DNA of 64,000 nt from NCBI GenBank assembly GCA_930367215.1, contig OV884056.1, forward strand, positions 121,766,053 to 121,830,052, read 5' to 3'. This DNA is from Pollenia angustigena. Lineage: Eukaryota > Arthropoda > Insecta > Diptera > Polleniidae. How positions within the stretch are numbered: position 1 is the first letter of the stretch; each line of letters starts with the position of its first letter. Both the position numbers and the translations under genes were made by a program. This document shows positions 45,149-56,627 of the stretch, piece by piece. Below the pieces are notes generated by a model, which saw nothing but the letters and a program-made list of their open reading frames with translations, was not told the origin of the DNA and searched no databases.

Positions 45149-46181
45149 ACTTTCTATCAATCCAAGAATTTATTAAATTTGTATTTATGTACCTATCGTA
45201 ATTGTTTAACAAAACTGTTGAAATTTAAAAATTTTCAGTAGAAGCAACACAATTTTTAATTTTACATTAGAGGCATATGAAAAAGAATTTTTAAGCCAAC
45301 CGTTTCATTACCAAAAAGTAGGCAAAATACCACGATATTTTTACTGCGGTTGAATATGAATATTTCTTACATATCAATCATTTCCAAAAAGTCAAAAAAA
45401 TAAAAATACACGATTGTTGAACAAATGCGTTGTGTACATCTAAAAACAAACAAATAGTACATATCGCACTGGTTCCTCTAACGAGAGTCAACAAAAAATT
45501 TTCAAATTTCACTTCTTGCTAGAAATCGTTGCATAGTTAGTACTCATATCTACCCACTATAAAAACCTTACATCATTTTCTCTAGTATTTTTTCTAAAAA
45601 ATAAATGCAATTGTATCCCCCTTTGTGATAAGAAGAAACCCGGTTTTTGTCTCTACTGAAAATTTATAAATTTTGAGTTAACCACATATAGAGAAACCAT
45701 TGCTATATGTACATATGTATAAAAGTAAAATAAAATAAAACAGAACATAAATAAAATTTAATAAACAAAAAAGTAAAAACATATTTCACAAACAAAACAA
45801 AAAATTAATACAAAGTAAATTAAATTTTACGAACAAAAAACATTTCATATGTAAGTATGTATTTAAAAAAAGGATAAAAATAAAAATACATGTATTAAAA
45901 TGTATTTATCATTTGTTAAGCATATACAGTGTTTCAACTTCAAATTTGGCCTTTTTCATATTAAATTCAGGTTTTTAACAAACATATTCAGAATTTTCAA
46001 ATCAAATTCAATATTTTACAAATACAATTCTGTATTCGATTTGAAAATTACGTATTTAAAAAACCTGACTTTGATATAAAAATGCCGAAATTGAAGTAAA
46101 AACATTGTATGAATAAACATAATATTTAATTTCAGAAATGTTTCTTTAATGTCGTTAAAAACAAATAAAGACTTAAATAAT
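45149..46181. other. H2 3' non-coding region
   Basis: Aligns with H1 2149-2740 except for the block at 45537-46042. No gene. Confidence 0.6.
45537..46042. mobile_element. Unclassified 506-bp insertion in H2
   Basis: Absent from H1, where GCATAG joins GAAAATTACG. It starts TTAGTACTCATATC and ends TGTATTCGATTT. No inverted ends, no target duplication above one base, no ORF. It could be an old truncated retroelement, or a deletion in H1. Confidence 0.5.
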
Positions 46182-46403
46182 CAGGGGTGTCATGGAAATC
46201 GAATACGTAAAACGAAAGAATTTGTCAGTTGTTTTTAATGAACTTTTAATCTAATTTTTACAATTTTTGTTAAAAACTTCTGTTTAATAGAGCATTATTT
46301 GTATAATAATTGTCATAAAAATTTTTTTTATTGCAAAAATTTTATTGAAAAACGACTCTAAAAATTCTTTCGTTTTACGTTTTCGATTTCCATGACACCC
46401 CTG
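46182..46403. mobile_element. MITE, H2 copy of the 2741 MITE
   Basis: Same position and ends as 2741-2960. Inherited with H2, not a separate insertion. Confidence 0.75.
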
Positions 46404-46656
46404 AATATGTACATTTGGTTAAAGTTTGTGTTAATCCAATATAAGGATATAAAAATATTATCAGGGGTGTGCTGAAAATCGCAAACGTAAAACGCAAGAA
46501 TTTGTTGTTTTTAATAAACTTTAAACCTAATTTTTATAATTTTTGTTATAAAATCCTGTTTAATAGGGAAAATTTTGTTTAATATTTGTCGTATATTATT
46601 TTATTACAGAAATCTTATTTAAACGACTTAAAATTCTTGCGATTTATGGTTGCGAT

Positions 46657-49600
46657 CAAGAATGATAGAATTAAAGATTACGCCTTGCGCATGTGATGAC
46701 GTAGTAGTTCCGTTATAAAGATTACCAAGTCTGTTTCATATGTGAAATTCATAATATCTTGGCAAAATATATGCATTTCGTGATATTTGGTAACCCTGCA
46801 GTAAATTTACTCAGAGAGTTTTCAAAAAAAATTTATATCAATTGTCAAACGAATTTTAATAAATATTTAAAATATTATTTAAATATTAAATTAATAATAA
46901 AAACGTTAAAACCGGTGTGTTTAAAGTTGTATAGCAAAAGAAAAAAAAATTATAAAAAATAGAAGAGAGTAAAAAAGAGTGCAAAAATGAAGTGTGCAGT
47001 GGGCCATTGCAAACAAAGTAACAGCAAAAAAACAAGTGAGAAATTGTGTAAAAAATAACGTATGAGTGTTTTTAATAAAATGTAAATATTTTTAACTATA
47101 GCTGTATCGTTTTACAATTTCCCAAAAGATTCAGCCGAAAGTAAGCAATGGGTAATGTTTTGCAAGCGAGTGAAATCAGTTAATTTGAACAAAGAAAAAA
47201 TTGGTGCTTGACATTTCAAACAAGAAGACTTTGAAAGAAACTTGAAATTTGAAATGGGTAAGTTACTGCAAATTAAATTTTTGCAGTTCGTTACTAAATT
47301 ATTTTGAATAGGATTTAGTAATCGTCGTGCACCAAAATTAAAACCCGGTGCAGTTCCGTCCATAAACATGAGTGCTATTAAAAGTTATAATGAAATTAAA
47401 ACCCCAAATGATGTTGAAATCCCAGTTAATGTTGAAAATCGAAATGAATATGAAAGCAAATGCGTCGTGAATAACAGTCCAATTAAAACTAACGTTAAGG
47501 AAGATAGTGTTCAACTATACATAAAAACTTTGGAAATAAAAATGTATGTAACTTTTTAAAGAGTACACAAACATTTATTTTAATACTTTGTAGAGAAACA
47601 CTGCGCCAGGAGAATAATACTTTGAAAATGTCACAAAGTCAATCTAATATCACAATAAAAAATTTGTCTATTCAAGTTCAGAAGTTAGGTTTTGCAAATG
47701 TAAATCTTGAAAAAGCATTGAGACGTTTGTTTACTGAAGGCCAAATAAGAAAACTTAAAAACAACGATAAACGGCAAAATTTTACAGAAGCCTATATTGC
47801 CCAATCAATAACATTGTATTCATCAAGTGCCAAGGCTTACAGATTGTTAAGGAAAAAACATTTTCCACTTCCCTCGGTGAGAACATTACAAAGATGGTCA
47901 CAAAAATTAGAAATATCAACAGGTATTCTGAAACCTGTGGTGAAATTACTGTCTGCTGCTAACCAAATGTCTGTAACAGAAAAGCTTTGTGTATTGAGTT
48001 TCGACGAAATGATGGCGAAAAAAAACTATTGTTATGACAAGCCGACAGACTCTCTGCTAGCACCAGCCAATTATAACCAGGTGGCTTTGTTGAGAGGTGA
48101 GTTATTTACATCATCTTGAAGTGTTTTTTCGAATCATTTTCTGTCTGATTAAAAGGTTTAATTTCAAATTGGAAACAACCAATTTATTATGACTACGATT
48201 GTCAAATGTCTAAAAATATTTTGTTTTATATATTAAAAACAATGCAGCAGTGTGGTTTTATAGTTGTGGCAGTTGTATGCGATTTAGGTGGTGGAAATAG
48301 GAAATTGTTCAGTGAACTTGAGGCAGATTATAGAAAACCTTCGTACGTTTCATGCAAATATGCATTAATCGGTTTTTTATTATTGCATTTTTAAATGTAT
48401 TGTAGGTTTTTGTTCAACGATACCAAAATATTTGTGTTCAATGATGTTCCACATTTGATCAAACTTTTAAGAAATCATTTTGTTGACAATGGATTCCTCA
48501 TTAACACCAAGGAAGTTAAAAAAGATATAATTTTAAATCTTCTGTCCCTCCAATCCAATGACTTAAAGATCACACATAAAATATCTGCACAACATTTAAG
48601 TGTGGTTGGAGCTGAGAGACAGAAGGTAAAACTGGCAACCAAACTTTTTTCGCATACAATTGCACAGTCTATTACGCGTGCTGCCAATTTGGGATATTTG
48701 AGCAACGAAAATTGGAGCGAATGTAGTCAACTGATCAAACTGGTAAAAATTTAATTTTTCAAATAAAATCAAAATTACATTTAAGATTTTCCTTTTTTAG
48801 ACAAACGATTGGTTCGATGTTATGAATTCAAGGGTGCCGAGACAAGATACCAGAGAACGACCCCATGCGTATGGCTTGGCACTGGAAATACAAAATGAAA
48901 TTCTAAATAATATGTCGCAAATGATATCGGAGATTCGTGTGATTGGAAAAAACACACTGTTACCTTTTCAAAAAGGTAAAAATATTATATATTTTAAAAA
49001 AATGTTTGACTTAAATGTAATACTTGGATTCTACAGGTATAATTCAATCGAATAACGCGTTAAAAATGCTACATATTGAATTGAAGGATCGATATAATAT
49101 TGATTACATTTTAACATATCGCCTAAATCAGGATGTCTTGGAAAAATTTTTTGGAATTATTAGATCCAAAGGCGGACTTCATGATCACCCTGATCGTCAA
49201 GAATTTAAATATAGACTTCGGTCATATATTCTAGGATATAATGAAGGCATTTTAGGTACTAACGCAAATGTCGAGGTTGACAATACGCCCGATTAAGATT
49301 TACACAATTCTTTGACAGGTATATTTAAATATGCAATTTAAAAGAATACAGTGTTTTATTTTCCTTGTGATTTCTTTAGGAACTATACTTAATAGCGTTA
49401 ATCCTAGTGTCAAAAAAGACATATTGCAAACAGACAATAATGAAAAAGAGTTGGAAGATATTCAATATGATGGTTTGGAGAATTTGGCCGGATATATTTG
49501 CAACAAATTAAAAAATGAAAACCCTAGTCTAGAGGCTAGTTCCCTAGATAACCTGAATTATTCATGGGTTAACCACTTAAGTGAAGGTGGGTTAAGTAAG

Positions 49601-50036
49601 CCATCAAGTGCATTAATGGAAACGTTGAGATCATGTGATGCTATCTTCTTGAGATTAAATGGCGAAAAATTGTTGCTTAAAAGTGGATATTTGCAAAATC
49701 ATTTGTTGGAAGCAAAGGAAATTGAAGCAAGTGAAGACGTGAAGAAACTTTTTTTAGATGTAGGATGTACTTTAGAATGAGGTTACTAAATGCCGAGATT
49801 GCTCAAAATACCAACAAGCGGAAGAGGAAACTAAATAAAATAACAAGCTAACTCCTTCATTAACATTAAAATTAAATATTGTCCCACTGTCATGTTTTTC
49901 CATAAACATACCAGTTTGAGAGCTAAAAAATATTAGCCAATGAGAACACAGGTTGTGTGACGTCAGAGTTACTACATGCGCAGTAAACATTTTTAATGCC
50001 TGCCTGATGTCGTAATCTTTATTTCTATCATTCTTG
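46657..50036 (+). mobile_element. P-superfamily DNA transposon, 3380 bp
   Basis: Inverted ends of 26 bp with one mismatch start CAAGAATGATAGAA. The 8-bp duplication GTTGCGAT lies at 46649-46656 and 50037-50044, the length typical of P elements. Subterminal TGCGCATGT occurs inverted near each end, like the internal inverted repeats of known P elements. It contains one multi-exon transposase gene. Confidence 0.9.
46987..49780 (+). pseudogene. P-element transposase with THAP domain, one nonsense codon
   Basis: GTP-dependent P transposase/THAP9 family. Phase-consistent exons: 46987-47047, 47102-47257, 47312-47543, 47594-48096, 48156-48342, 48406-48742, 48801-48975, 49037 to about 49268, about 49381-49780. 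The THAP finger begins MKCAVGHC and continues FPKDSAESKQWVMFCKRV. Where the family has Cys-x2-His, this copy reads G-A-stop-H: the third zinc ligand is Gly and TGA lies at 47209-47211. Next come a leucine-zipper-like coiled coil (ETLRQENNTLKM) and an H-rich/HTH region. The catalytic part has LSFDEMMAKKNY, NDVPHLIKLLRNHF and LNQDVLEKFFGIIRSKGG. Downstream exons are open, so the damage is confined to the DNA-binding end. Translation from a later ATG could give a THAP-less product. Confidence 0.87.
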
Positions 50037-50462
50037 GTTGCGATTTCCAGCACACCCCTGTATATGTACATACATACATAGTAGATACTATATTAAAGTT
50101 ATTTTTTAGCTTTCAAAATGTCTAGCAGCTGTGTGTGAAATGCTGCATTTTGGGAAGTAATCGAGTCCAGTCGATTTAGCATTTCTTTCATCTGATTTTT
50201 TTTCTTCGTGGTGCAGCCTCTGCATTTCGATGCGTTCCTGCGCCAACCTTACAAGCTCCGAATTTGTATCTTTTCTCTTTTTCGGAGGTTGGCTCTGTTC
50301 GTCAGAAAAATGCTGAGTGCTGCACGAGGCATCAGGATAAAACTCGATCACGTCATCGGTTAAAGTTGACATGTCTAAAAATGGAGCATTAATTTTAGAA
50401 AAAACTATTGAAAATGACGAAATCATAAAAGGTGTACTTGCCTGTGCTTTCATGCATTACAG

Positions 50463-52327
50463 CAGTGATGTCAATTATGATTGTGTTGGTGAGATTACTC
50501 TTATCTCTTACATGCCCAGCGGGCGAAATATGCGGTTGCGAGGCCTATTGCGAGGCCTTATTAAAGACCTTTTCTAAGGGTCATCTATGTTCGATTAAAT
50601 TGTTGGGAATCAGGTAAGGTATTAAAACTTACAAAACATTTTCATGAAATTGCGATGCAAACACCAGGGCCAGCATTATGCGAGGAAATATAGTTCATGC
50701 TTTCCATTCATTTTTCATCAGACCATTTAAAGTTAACTTACATTTATTGCTATGAAGACTTAAAAGCAATAAATAATAATACAATTATCGAAAAATGTTG
50801 AGTTATGGACAGCCACAATCAGTTATTATTTAAATAAATTTAATTTGGAACCTCAGAAACTTTGCTTATTTTTTGGAAAAATTGCGCAGTTTACAATATT
50901 TGAAGTCTTTTTACAACCTAATACAATTCTTTCCAATATTTTTCGTTTTTTGCTCAACATACCTTTGCGAATTCTAACAATGAAAATTCATTTGCTCATA
51001 CTAATGCAAATATTAAGTTTAAAAATATTCTGTAAGTATAATCACCATTATAAAAAGAGAAGATTTTACTAGCCTATAATAAATACTTTTATTTACCAAT
51101 AATATCTTCTAAATTTATATTGCAGTTTCGTAACAACAAAACATTTTTTAGGTTTGCGGATGTTAATTTATTGCGTTGTTTTGAGCAAATGTATTTCAAA
51201 TCGGAAAATATTTGTTCGCAAAGATATGTTGAGGAGAAAAGCGACAAACATTTGAAGGAATTTTTTTTTAATATAGGATATAGCGCCCCGTCTAAATTTT
51301 TCCAGAACTCAATAATATTTTCCCTGTCTGGAGGATTAATTTCGCTCCTAAGTATGATTAGTTCCGACTGGATGCTGAATTCATAACTCGCAATGTCGCA
51401 CTTAAAGGGATTTTGGAATATGTTAAGTAGTGGTTTTATATCCTCAAAATCTTGAAAACGATCTTGAAAGTTGTCATATAATTGTAGCATAAAAAAGTAA
51501 GCAATAAAAATAGTGCGAAACAATAAAGTTTCATTAATACATCAATAAAACACATCTTCTTACCCAAAAATTTTACCTGCTGTCACATTTGCTTTTATGT
51601 GTATAGGTTTATACATAAATTGTAGCAAAACAAGACTTTTTTAACTTGTTTTTTATATATTTTTACCTACTTAAGAAAAGAGTTTTCAAAAAAAAAAACC
51701 CACCGACGCGATTGGTACAGAAACAAAAATATTTTTACAATCACAAAATACCAACAAATTATTGTGGCTTTTTCTTTTCTTAATAATTTCTGCATTTAGG
51801 TACGTCTTTGTAACGAAAGAAAAAGGGACCCTGTTACAGGCATCAACGAATTTTTTTCACGAACAAAACACATATCGTTAGCTTAAATGCAAAACAATTA
51901 TTTTGAAAATTTGAAATTTTTGTTGATTAGGATTCACTTTATATATATAATTTTATAAAATTTTAAAATTCTATCTTAAAAAATAACCACAATTGCACAA
52001 TTGTGCAAAGAAATGGAAATCCCTGTTTTAAAATCATTGTACAAGGTCAAAAACAGAAATAAAACAAAACAAAAACATAGATAATAAATAAAATAAAAAA
52101 GATAATAAAACAAAAAAAAAGATGTACCTACATACAGTTATTGTATATTTATTTATATATATAAATATATTTAGAGGCCTCAAAACAGGCCTTGCAATAT
52201 TTGCGATATTTCCCGCTGAATGAGAGTGTTTCTCAGTAAACAATTATATTTTACGCTCGCAAAATAAAAGAGCGTAAGCGTACATGTGAATTAATTTGCA
52301 CAATTGTGCAAGGCGCTGACATCCCTG
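50463..52327 (-). mobile_element. hAT element, 1865 bp, 8-bp duplication
   Basis: Ends CAGTGATGTCA and CAGGGATGTCA (complement of the right end). Direct CATTACAG at 50455-50462 and 52328-52335. It keeps only the 3' part of a transposase on the minus strand (51089-51523). The rest is AT-rich with a perfect TTGCACAATTGTGCAA palindrome at about 51990. Non-autonomous. Confidence 0.87.
51089..51523 (-). pseudogene. hAT transposase C-terminal fragment
   Basis: 144 codons ending in the hAT dimerisation region: IIEFWKNLDGALYPILKK, then LSLFSSTYLCEQIFSDLKYI and SKQRNKLTSANLKNVLLL. This spacing is typical of the ZBED5/SCAND3-like branch of hAT. The BED finger and most of the catalytic core are absent upstream, so it is a remnant, either internally deleted or too decayed to read. 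Confidence 0.75.
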
Positions 52328-52835
52328 CATTACAGCTTCAATATTGTGGACCTTGAATGCACCCAAAATATTGTGCACTTTGTTGTAGTGACACCAACCT
52401 GATGGAGATCCGCCTGTTGGCCCTACTTTGTTTCTTTCCTGCCTGTAAAAATACAAAGATGTCATTACAATTTCATGTCGTCACGAAATTAGTTTTGGTT
52501 TTGAATTACTTATACTTGCGTGTGAGATTATCTATTTTTGTGCGAATATCTGCAAAAGTCGCATTAAATCCGCCCTGCTGCATAGTTGCGGCTATTTCCT
52601 GGTAGACGTGAGAATTTTTTCTGGAGCCACGCAAGTCTTCAATTTTCTCTTCCCACAAGTCGAGCATCATGTTCTCCATATCTAGTCACCATACTAAACG
52701 GTTTTCTTCTTTACTTAAAACACAATAGGTATATATACTTAAATTAATTTATCTAAAATTAATAAAACTTAAAAAAACTTACGTGTGGCGCTCATTTTGT
52801 TTATTTTATTTAAATTTTTTTTTTTAAACAAATGA

Positions 52836-53123
52836 CATTTTGTCAGTGATGCCACAATAATAACAGAATTTATTGCCACTTTTCTAGAGATAACACTAAA
52901 ATAATCGAAAGCTGTAGAATGGAATAAAATGAGATAGGGACATCTTTTAAAGATGTGGAAAGATGTTGGTTTTTAGCCCTATGTATTTCTTATGGAAAGA
53001 TGTTAACATCTTCGCAAATTGATGGTAGATGTTAGATGTTGATCAGTGTAAAAAGGCTATTAGTGTCATCACTAGTAAAGTGGCAATGAATTCTGTTATT
53101 ATTGTGGCATCACTGACAAAATG
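52836..53123. repeat. Large palindrome spanning the right end of H2
   Basis: The left arm CATTTTGTCAGTGATGCCAC continues through AATAATAACAGAATTT(A/G)TTGCCACTTT (first part 52836-52855). The right arm is its inverted copy ending GTGGCATCACTGACAAAATG at 53123. The H terminus (53059) lies inside the loop region. In H1 the same palindrome is split by H' (4405 to 4666 and 8924 to 8955). Confidence 0.75.
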
Positions 53124-53530
53124 GAAGTTGCTTTGAAAGCAGCGTTACCATTTTTCAAGTTATTCCTTTTTTGCAAGCCTTATTTTGCTTAATTTTGCTA
53201 AAATTATTAAACGAAATGAATTAGAAATACATTTTGGTGTTATTTTTTGAAATGTTGGCACTTTTGTAGAAAAAAAGTATTTAAAAAAAACAAGGACTTA
53301 ATAGTTATAACTTTTATTCGATAAAAATTGCGAATAATAATTACGAATAAAATTATATTTTATTTATTAAGAATAATTATTATTTCCAATTTTTATTTTT
53401 AAAAATTGATGATAACTATTATGGGTATCAAATAAAAGTATTTCTCAAACATAACTATTACTATTCGATAGATATATAACTAATTATTTTTAATAGTTAC
53501 GAATAAGAAATAACATAATAGTTATAACTA

Positions 53531-53736
53531 ATTTTAATGTGCATGTATATATGCACATGTAAAATCTGCAAAAATAAAACAATTAATATCAAGAAAATAT
53601 TCAAAATAATTATTATCGTAAATAAAAACAATAATTTTAATGTGTTTGTACATATGCACATGCATAATCTCCAAAAATAAAACAATTAATATCAAGAAAA
53701 CATTCAAAATAATTACTATTGTAAATAAAACCAATA
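53531..53736. repeat. 103-bp tandem pair
   Basis: Units start ATTTTAATGTG at 53531 and 53634, and both contain ATGCACATG and AAATAAAACAATTAATATC. About 90% alike by eye. Confidence 0.8.
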
Positions 53737-54061
53737 AAAATCTTTAGTAATAGTTATCTGTAAGAGAAATAAATATTTATCGATCTTAATAGTTATGAGC
53801 CAATGTAAAAAGATATTAACAGCCAGTTCATGGATTTCGAACGTCATCGTTAAACAGGCAGTAATTGAATATAATAGTTATGTTAAACAAATATTTATTT
53901 TCATTATACATAATAATTATGAGCAATTTTTTAGAATATTTCTTAAAAGTGGTCAATTTTTTGGTACCTGAAAAATGAGCATAATTATTATTTATGGTCC
54001 TTGAAAAAAAAATAAAAGTTTTTTTTTTCAGAAATGGTAACATTTTTTAATGATAGTAGAT

Positions 54062-54912
54062 GTAACTGCCCGTCTATACCAGAGATAATTATTGCCACAT
54101 ATATTACAGTAAATGTCAAAATTATGTTATCTTTAATGGAGACAGCAATTTTTTGTACATATTCACCCCTATCGTGAATAAAAATTACTTGGGAGTTTTT
54201 TCCCTTTTTCCATTTTTCCTATGTTAATTCAATTGTAAAAATGGGAAAATGGAAAAAACTCCCAAGGAATTTTATTCACGATAGGGGTGATTGCCGACAA
54301 TTTATGTTGCAATAATTGTTAGTCCATTTTCGTTGACAATTATTGCTTACATAAAACGTCAAATTTGGTTATCAATTGAGAAAAAAGAAGCAAAAAAGAA
54401 AAATATAAAGCAAATTGTGTAAGAAATAAATTACATATGTGAAATGGCAGCAAATTATAATTGTAGTAAAAGGATTAAATTAATGAATTTAATAAACACT
54501 AAAATAAATGTACAAAAATTATTTTTATTAATATAATTTTTTTCTTATTCGACTTTATTATTAAAATTTATATTAATTTGTTTAAGTTTGATTTCTTTTT
54601 TATATAAAAATATTTATTTTAATAATTTTTTTTTTTTTTTGTTAAAGTTAAATTAATGTTTTTATATAAAAAAGACCTCAAGCTTTAATAAAGTCGAATA
54701 AGAAAGAATTTATATCAATACAAATAATTTTTGCAAGAAAGCGCCAGTTTTAACACTGCACCTTCTTCCTTAATGTTTTTCAAATTATGAGTTAACACAA
54801 ATACGTTTTCCCATGCCTTTAACATAAGCTGATCAATAAGCAATAGTGCTTTGTTATTCTGCCGATGTTATTGCCAACTGGCTGAGATATTTATCTTTAG
54901 GGAAGACCTAGG
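54062..54912. mobile_element. Non-autonomous relative of H'
   Basis: Interrupts R1. The left end CTGCCCGTCTATACCAG and the inverted right end CCCTAGGTCTTCCC resemble the H' terminus CCCTAAGTCTATACGAG, and TTGCCAACTGG plus CGATGTTATTGCC echo its subterminal sequence. TTA/TAA borders the ends. No ORF. A separate MITE (54164-54289) sits inside. Confidence 0.55.
54164..54289. mobile_element. MITE, 126 bp, ATT flanks
   Basis: Inverted ends of about 50 bp with few mismatches start CACCCCTATCGTGAATAAAA and include CTTGGGAGTTTTTTCC. Direct ATT at 54161-54163 and 54290-54292. Confidence 0.8.
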
Positions 54913-54950
54913 GTTAGATGTTTCAAGTGGGAACGCGTATTTCACATTTT

Positions 54951-55379
54951 TATATGAAATAAAAAAATGTTTGTTATGTTTTTATGAAAATATATTTTTT
55001 CTTATGTATTTCTTTTCAAATGATAAATATATTTCAGCACACTTGCTGAAATAAATAAAATAAAACTTAACAATATCACTTTCTTTATCAAAAATATAAT
55101 TTCTTGCTAAACAATTTAGATTTTTAAACCACTCAATGCAATAAATTGTCTCCAATTTGTAAACTTTAAATATTTGACGATTTGTTGACGATTTTGTTAA
55201 CTGTTCACGATTTTTGAAAAAAAGGCTTACAACCCTGAGTATATGACATAATAATTAAATTTTACTTTCGATTTTTGACATTAGGAATGCTTATACCGTG
55301 TTCAGATATGCACCTTAATTGAGTTTTACGCAATAAATGCCATTATTGAGCTCAATTATCCGTACAAAATTTAAATTTA
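54951..55379. other. AT-rich spacer
   Basis: No gene. TGCACCTTAATTGAG near 55302 and its rough inverted counterpart near 55935-55955 may be the ends of an older MITE enclosing the one at 55380. Confidence 0.4.
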
Positions 55380-55882
55380 AGGGCATTATAAACCTCACAA
55401 ATGGCTTGGCAAACATGTCAAAATTTTACGTTTGTACAAACATTTTGTGTTGTTAATTGGGGTGTTTGCTGTTTGGACAAACATTTGAAGCAATGTTTGC
55501 AGAAATATTAAAAATTTTTAATATTTGGCAGACATGTTGGATATTTGTCAAACTTTTTGTGGCGTCTAATGCTTAATGTATTCAATTCAATTAATTTTTA
55601 ATATTAAATTAAATTTTTTTAGTAGTATTGCTTGCCACAAAACAGCTCGTTGTTTAAAAACTGTTTACTGTAAATTTTTTGCCTTTATTTTATAATTTCT
55701 TTTCCGTTTTAAGCTAAAATCAACAAAATTGACGCAGCACTATTGGCATCTGCATTCATTGAAAACAAAACAAAAATGAAGATTAATGTTTGAACGGAGA
55801 ATATTTGTGTTGTTTATTGGCAAACCCCAAACGGAAATAATGTGTGTGTTTGCCAAGCATTTTGTGTGGTTTATTATGCCCT
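55380..55882. mobile_element. Harbinger-type MITE, 503 bp, TTA duplication
   Basis: Inverted ends of about 38 bp start AGGGCAT(T/A)ATAAACC and include GCTTGGCAAACA. Direct TTA at 55377-55379 and 55883-55885. No ORF. Confidence 0.85.
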
Positions 55883-56126
55883 TTAGTTATTGCTCAATTA
55901 ATACGAAATTGTTATAAGTATTGAGTAAAATTAAAATGCAACACTGCAGTGCACTGTCACAAGTGTGTTTAGTGAGTAAAACCCAACTTACTAAACAAAG
56001 TGTTTTGACATTTTTGCCAACAACAAAACAACAAAAACAAAGGTCCATCCATTAGGTCCGCGCAAAAGCCAGATGTTTATTTTGTTTTTTCTTTAAAGAT
56101 GTCAAATGTTGTTTACATTTTGCTAA

Positions 56127-56269
56127 GTCTGGGATCACATTATGAAAGTTTTCTTTCAGAAAGTCTGAGTTTATTGGTGAGAGGGGAAGATAACATGCTT
56201 TTCTTTTCTCCTCTCTCACCTATAAACTCAGACTTTCTGAAAGAAAACTTTCATAGTGCGAACCCAGAC
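56127..56269. mobile_element. Harbinger-type MITE, 143 bp, TAA duplication
   Basis: Inverted ends of about 60 bp start GTCTGGG and share GAAAGTTTTCTTTCAGAAAG. Direct TAA at 56124-56126 and 56270-56272. A truncated relative is at 60726. Confidence 0.87.
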
Positions 56270-56272
56270 TAA

Positions 56273-56619
56273 GTTAATTGCCAATTGTTAATTGAGTAAG
56301 TCCCAATTTTTTTTGCCGGATATTTTTTGAATTTTCTTTTAATCTTACCTAAAGCGTTTACTTATGAAACATTAGAAGTCAGACAGAAATTAATACTTGT
56401 ATGTAAACTACGAAAAGTAAGAAAGAGAAATGAATAAAAGCCCAGTACAGATAGTCATGTACTACACACTCTACCTTTTCGACCCCTCGCCAACAAACTT
56501 CGTCTGTCTGGCAAGAAATGTCCCTAGTGTAAATTGGGACTAAGCTAAATTGTGTATGTGTGAACAGAAAGATAATTATTAGGGACTAAAACTTTTAAAA
56601 AATATAACCGCAGATAAGT
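56273..56619. other. Spacer, no feature recognised
   Basis: Mixed AT-rich DNA between two MITEs. No ORF, inverted repeat or family match noticed. Confidence 0.4.
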
Positions 56620-56627
56620 GATGATTA

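Larger units (their letters stand above)
46462..50060. mobile_element. MITE, H2 copy of the 3046 MITE, split by the P element
   Basis: The left part is 46462-46656, the right part 50037-50060. The P element sits in the right inverted end and duplicated GTTGCGAT. H1 gives the pre-insertion arrangement. Confidence 0.75.
50106..52795 (-). pseudogene. H2 Myb/SANT-like protein gene, split by a hAT element
   Basis: Same gene as 3302-4367. ATG at 52795 in a 13-nt exon. The SANT exon (about 52720-52520) reads LDMENMMLDLWEEK and keeps GGFNATFADIRTKIDN, which H1 lost. TGA replaces TGC after RLVW (about 52690), a nonsense codon. The next exon has VGPTGGSPSGWCHYNKV. The final exon ends DYFPKCSISHTAARHFES at 50106, complete here and frameshifted in H1. 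The 1865-bp hAT insertion lies between these exons. Confidence 0.75.
42919..53059. mobile_element. PIF/Harbinger family H, copy 2 (H2), heavily nested
   Basis: Begins directly at the right LTR of A, at a point equivalent to 732 in H1, and so lacks the left terminus. It ends in AGTGTAAAAAGGCTA with TTA at 53060-53062. Net of insertions (MITE 43904, block 45537, P element 46657, hAT 50463) it is about 3.6 kb. The transposase and Myb genes are in better coding shape than in H1 but are interrupted. Confidence 0.85.
53094..54950. repeat. R1 copy 2, split by two insertions
   Basis: Matches 8924-9210 over 53094-53285, about 54025-54061 and 54913-54950. The first gap (53290-54020) is an AT-rich block full of TAGTTATAACTATTA-like palindromes with a 103-bp tandem pair. 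The second gap is a Harbinger derivative. No gene. Confidence 0.65.
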
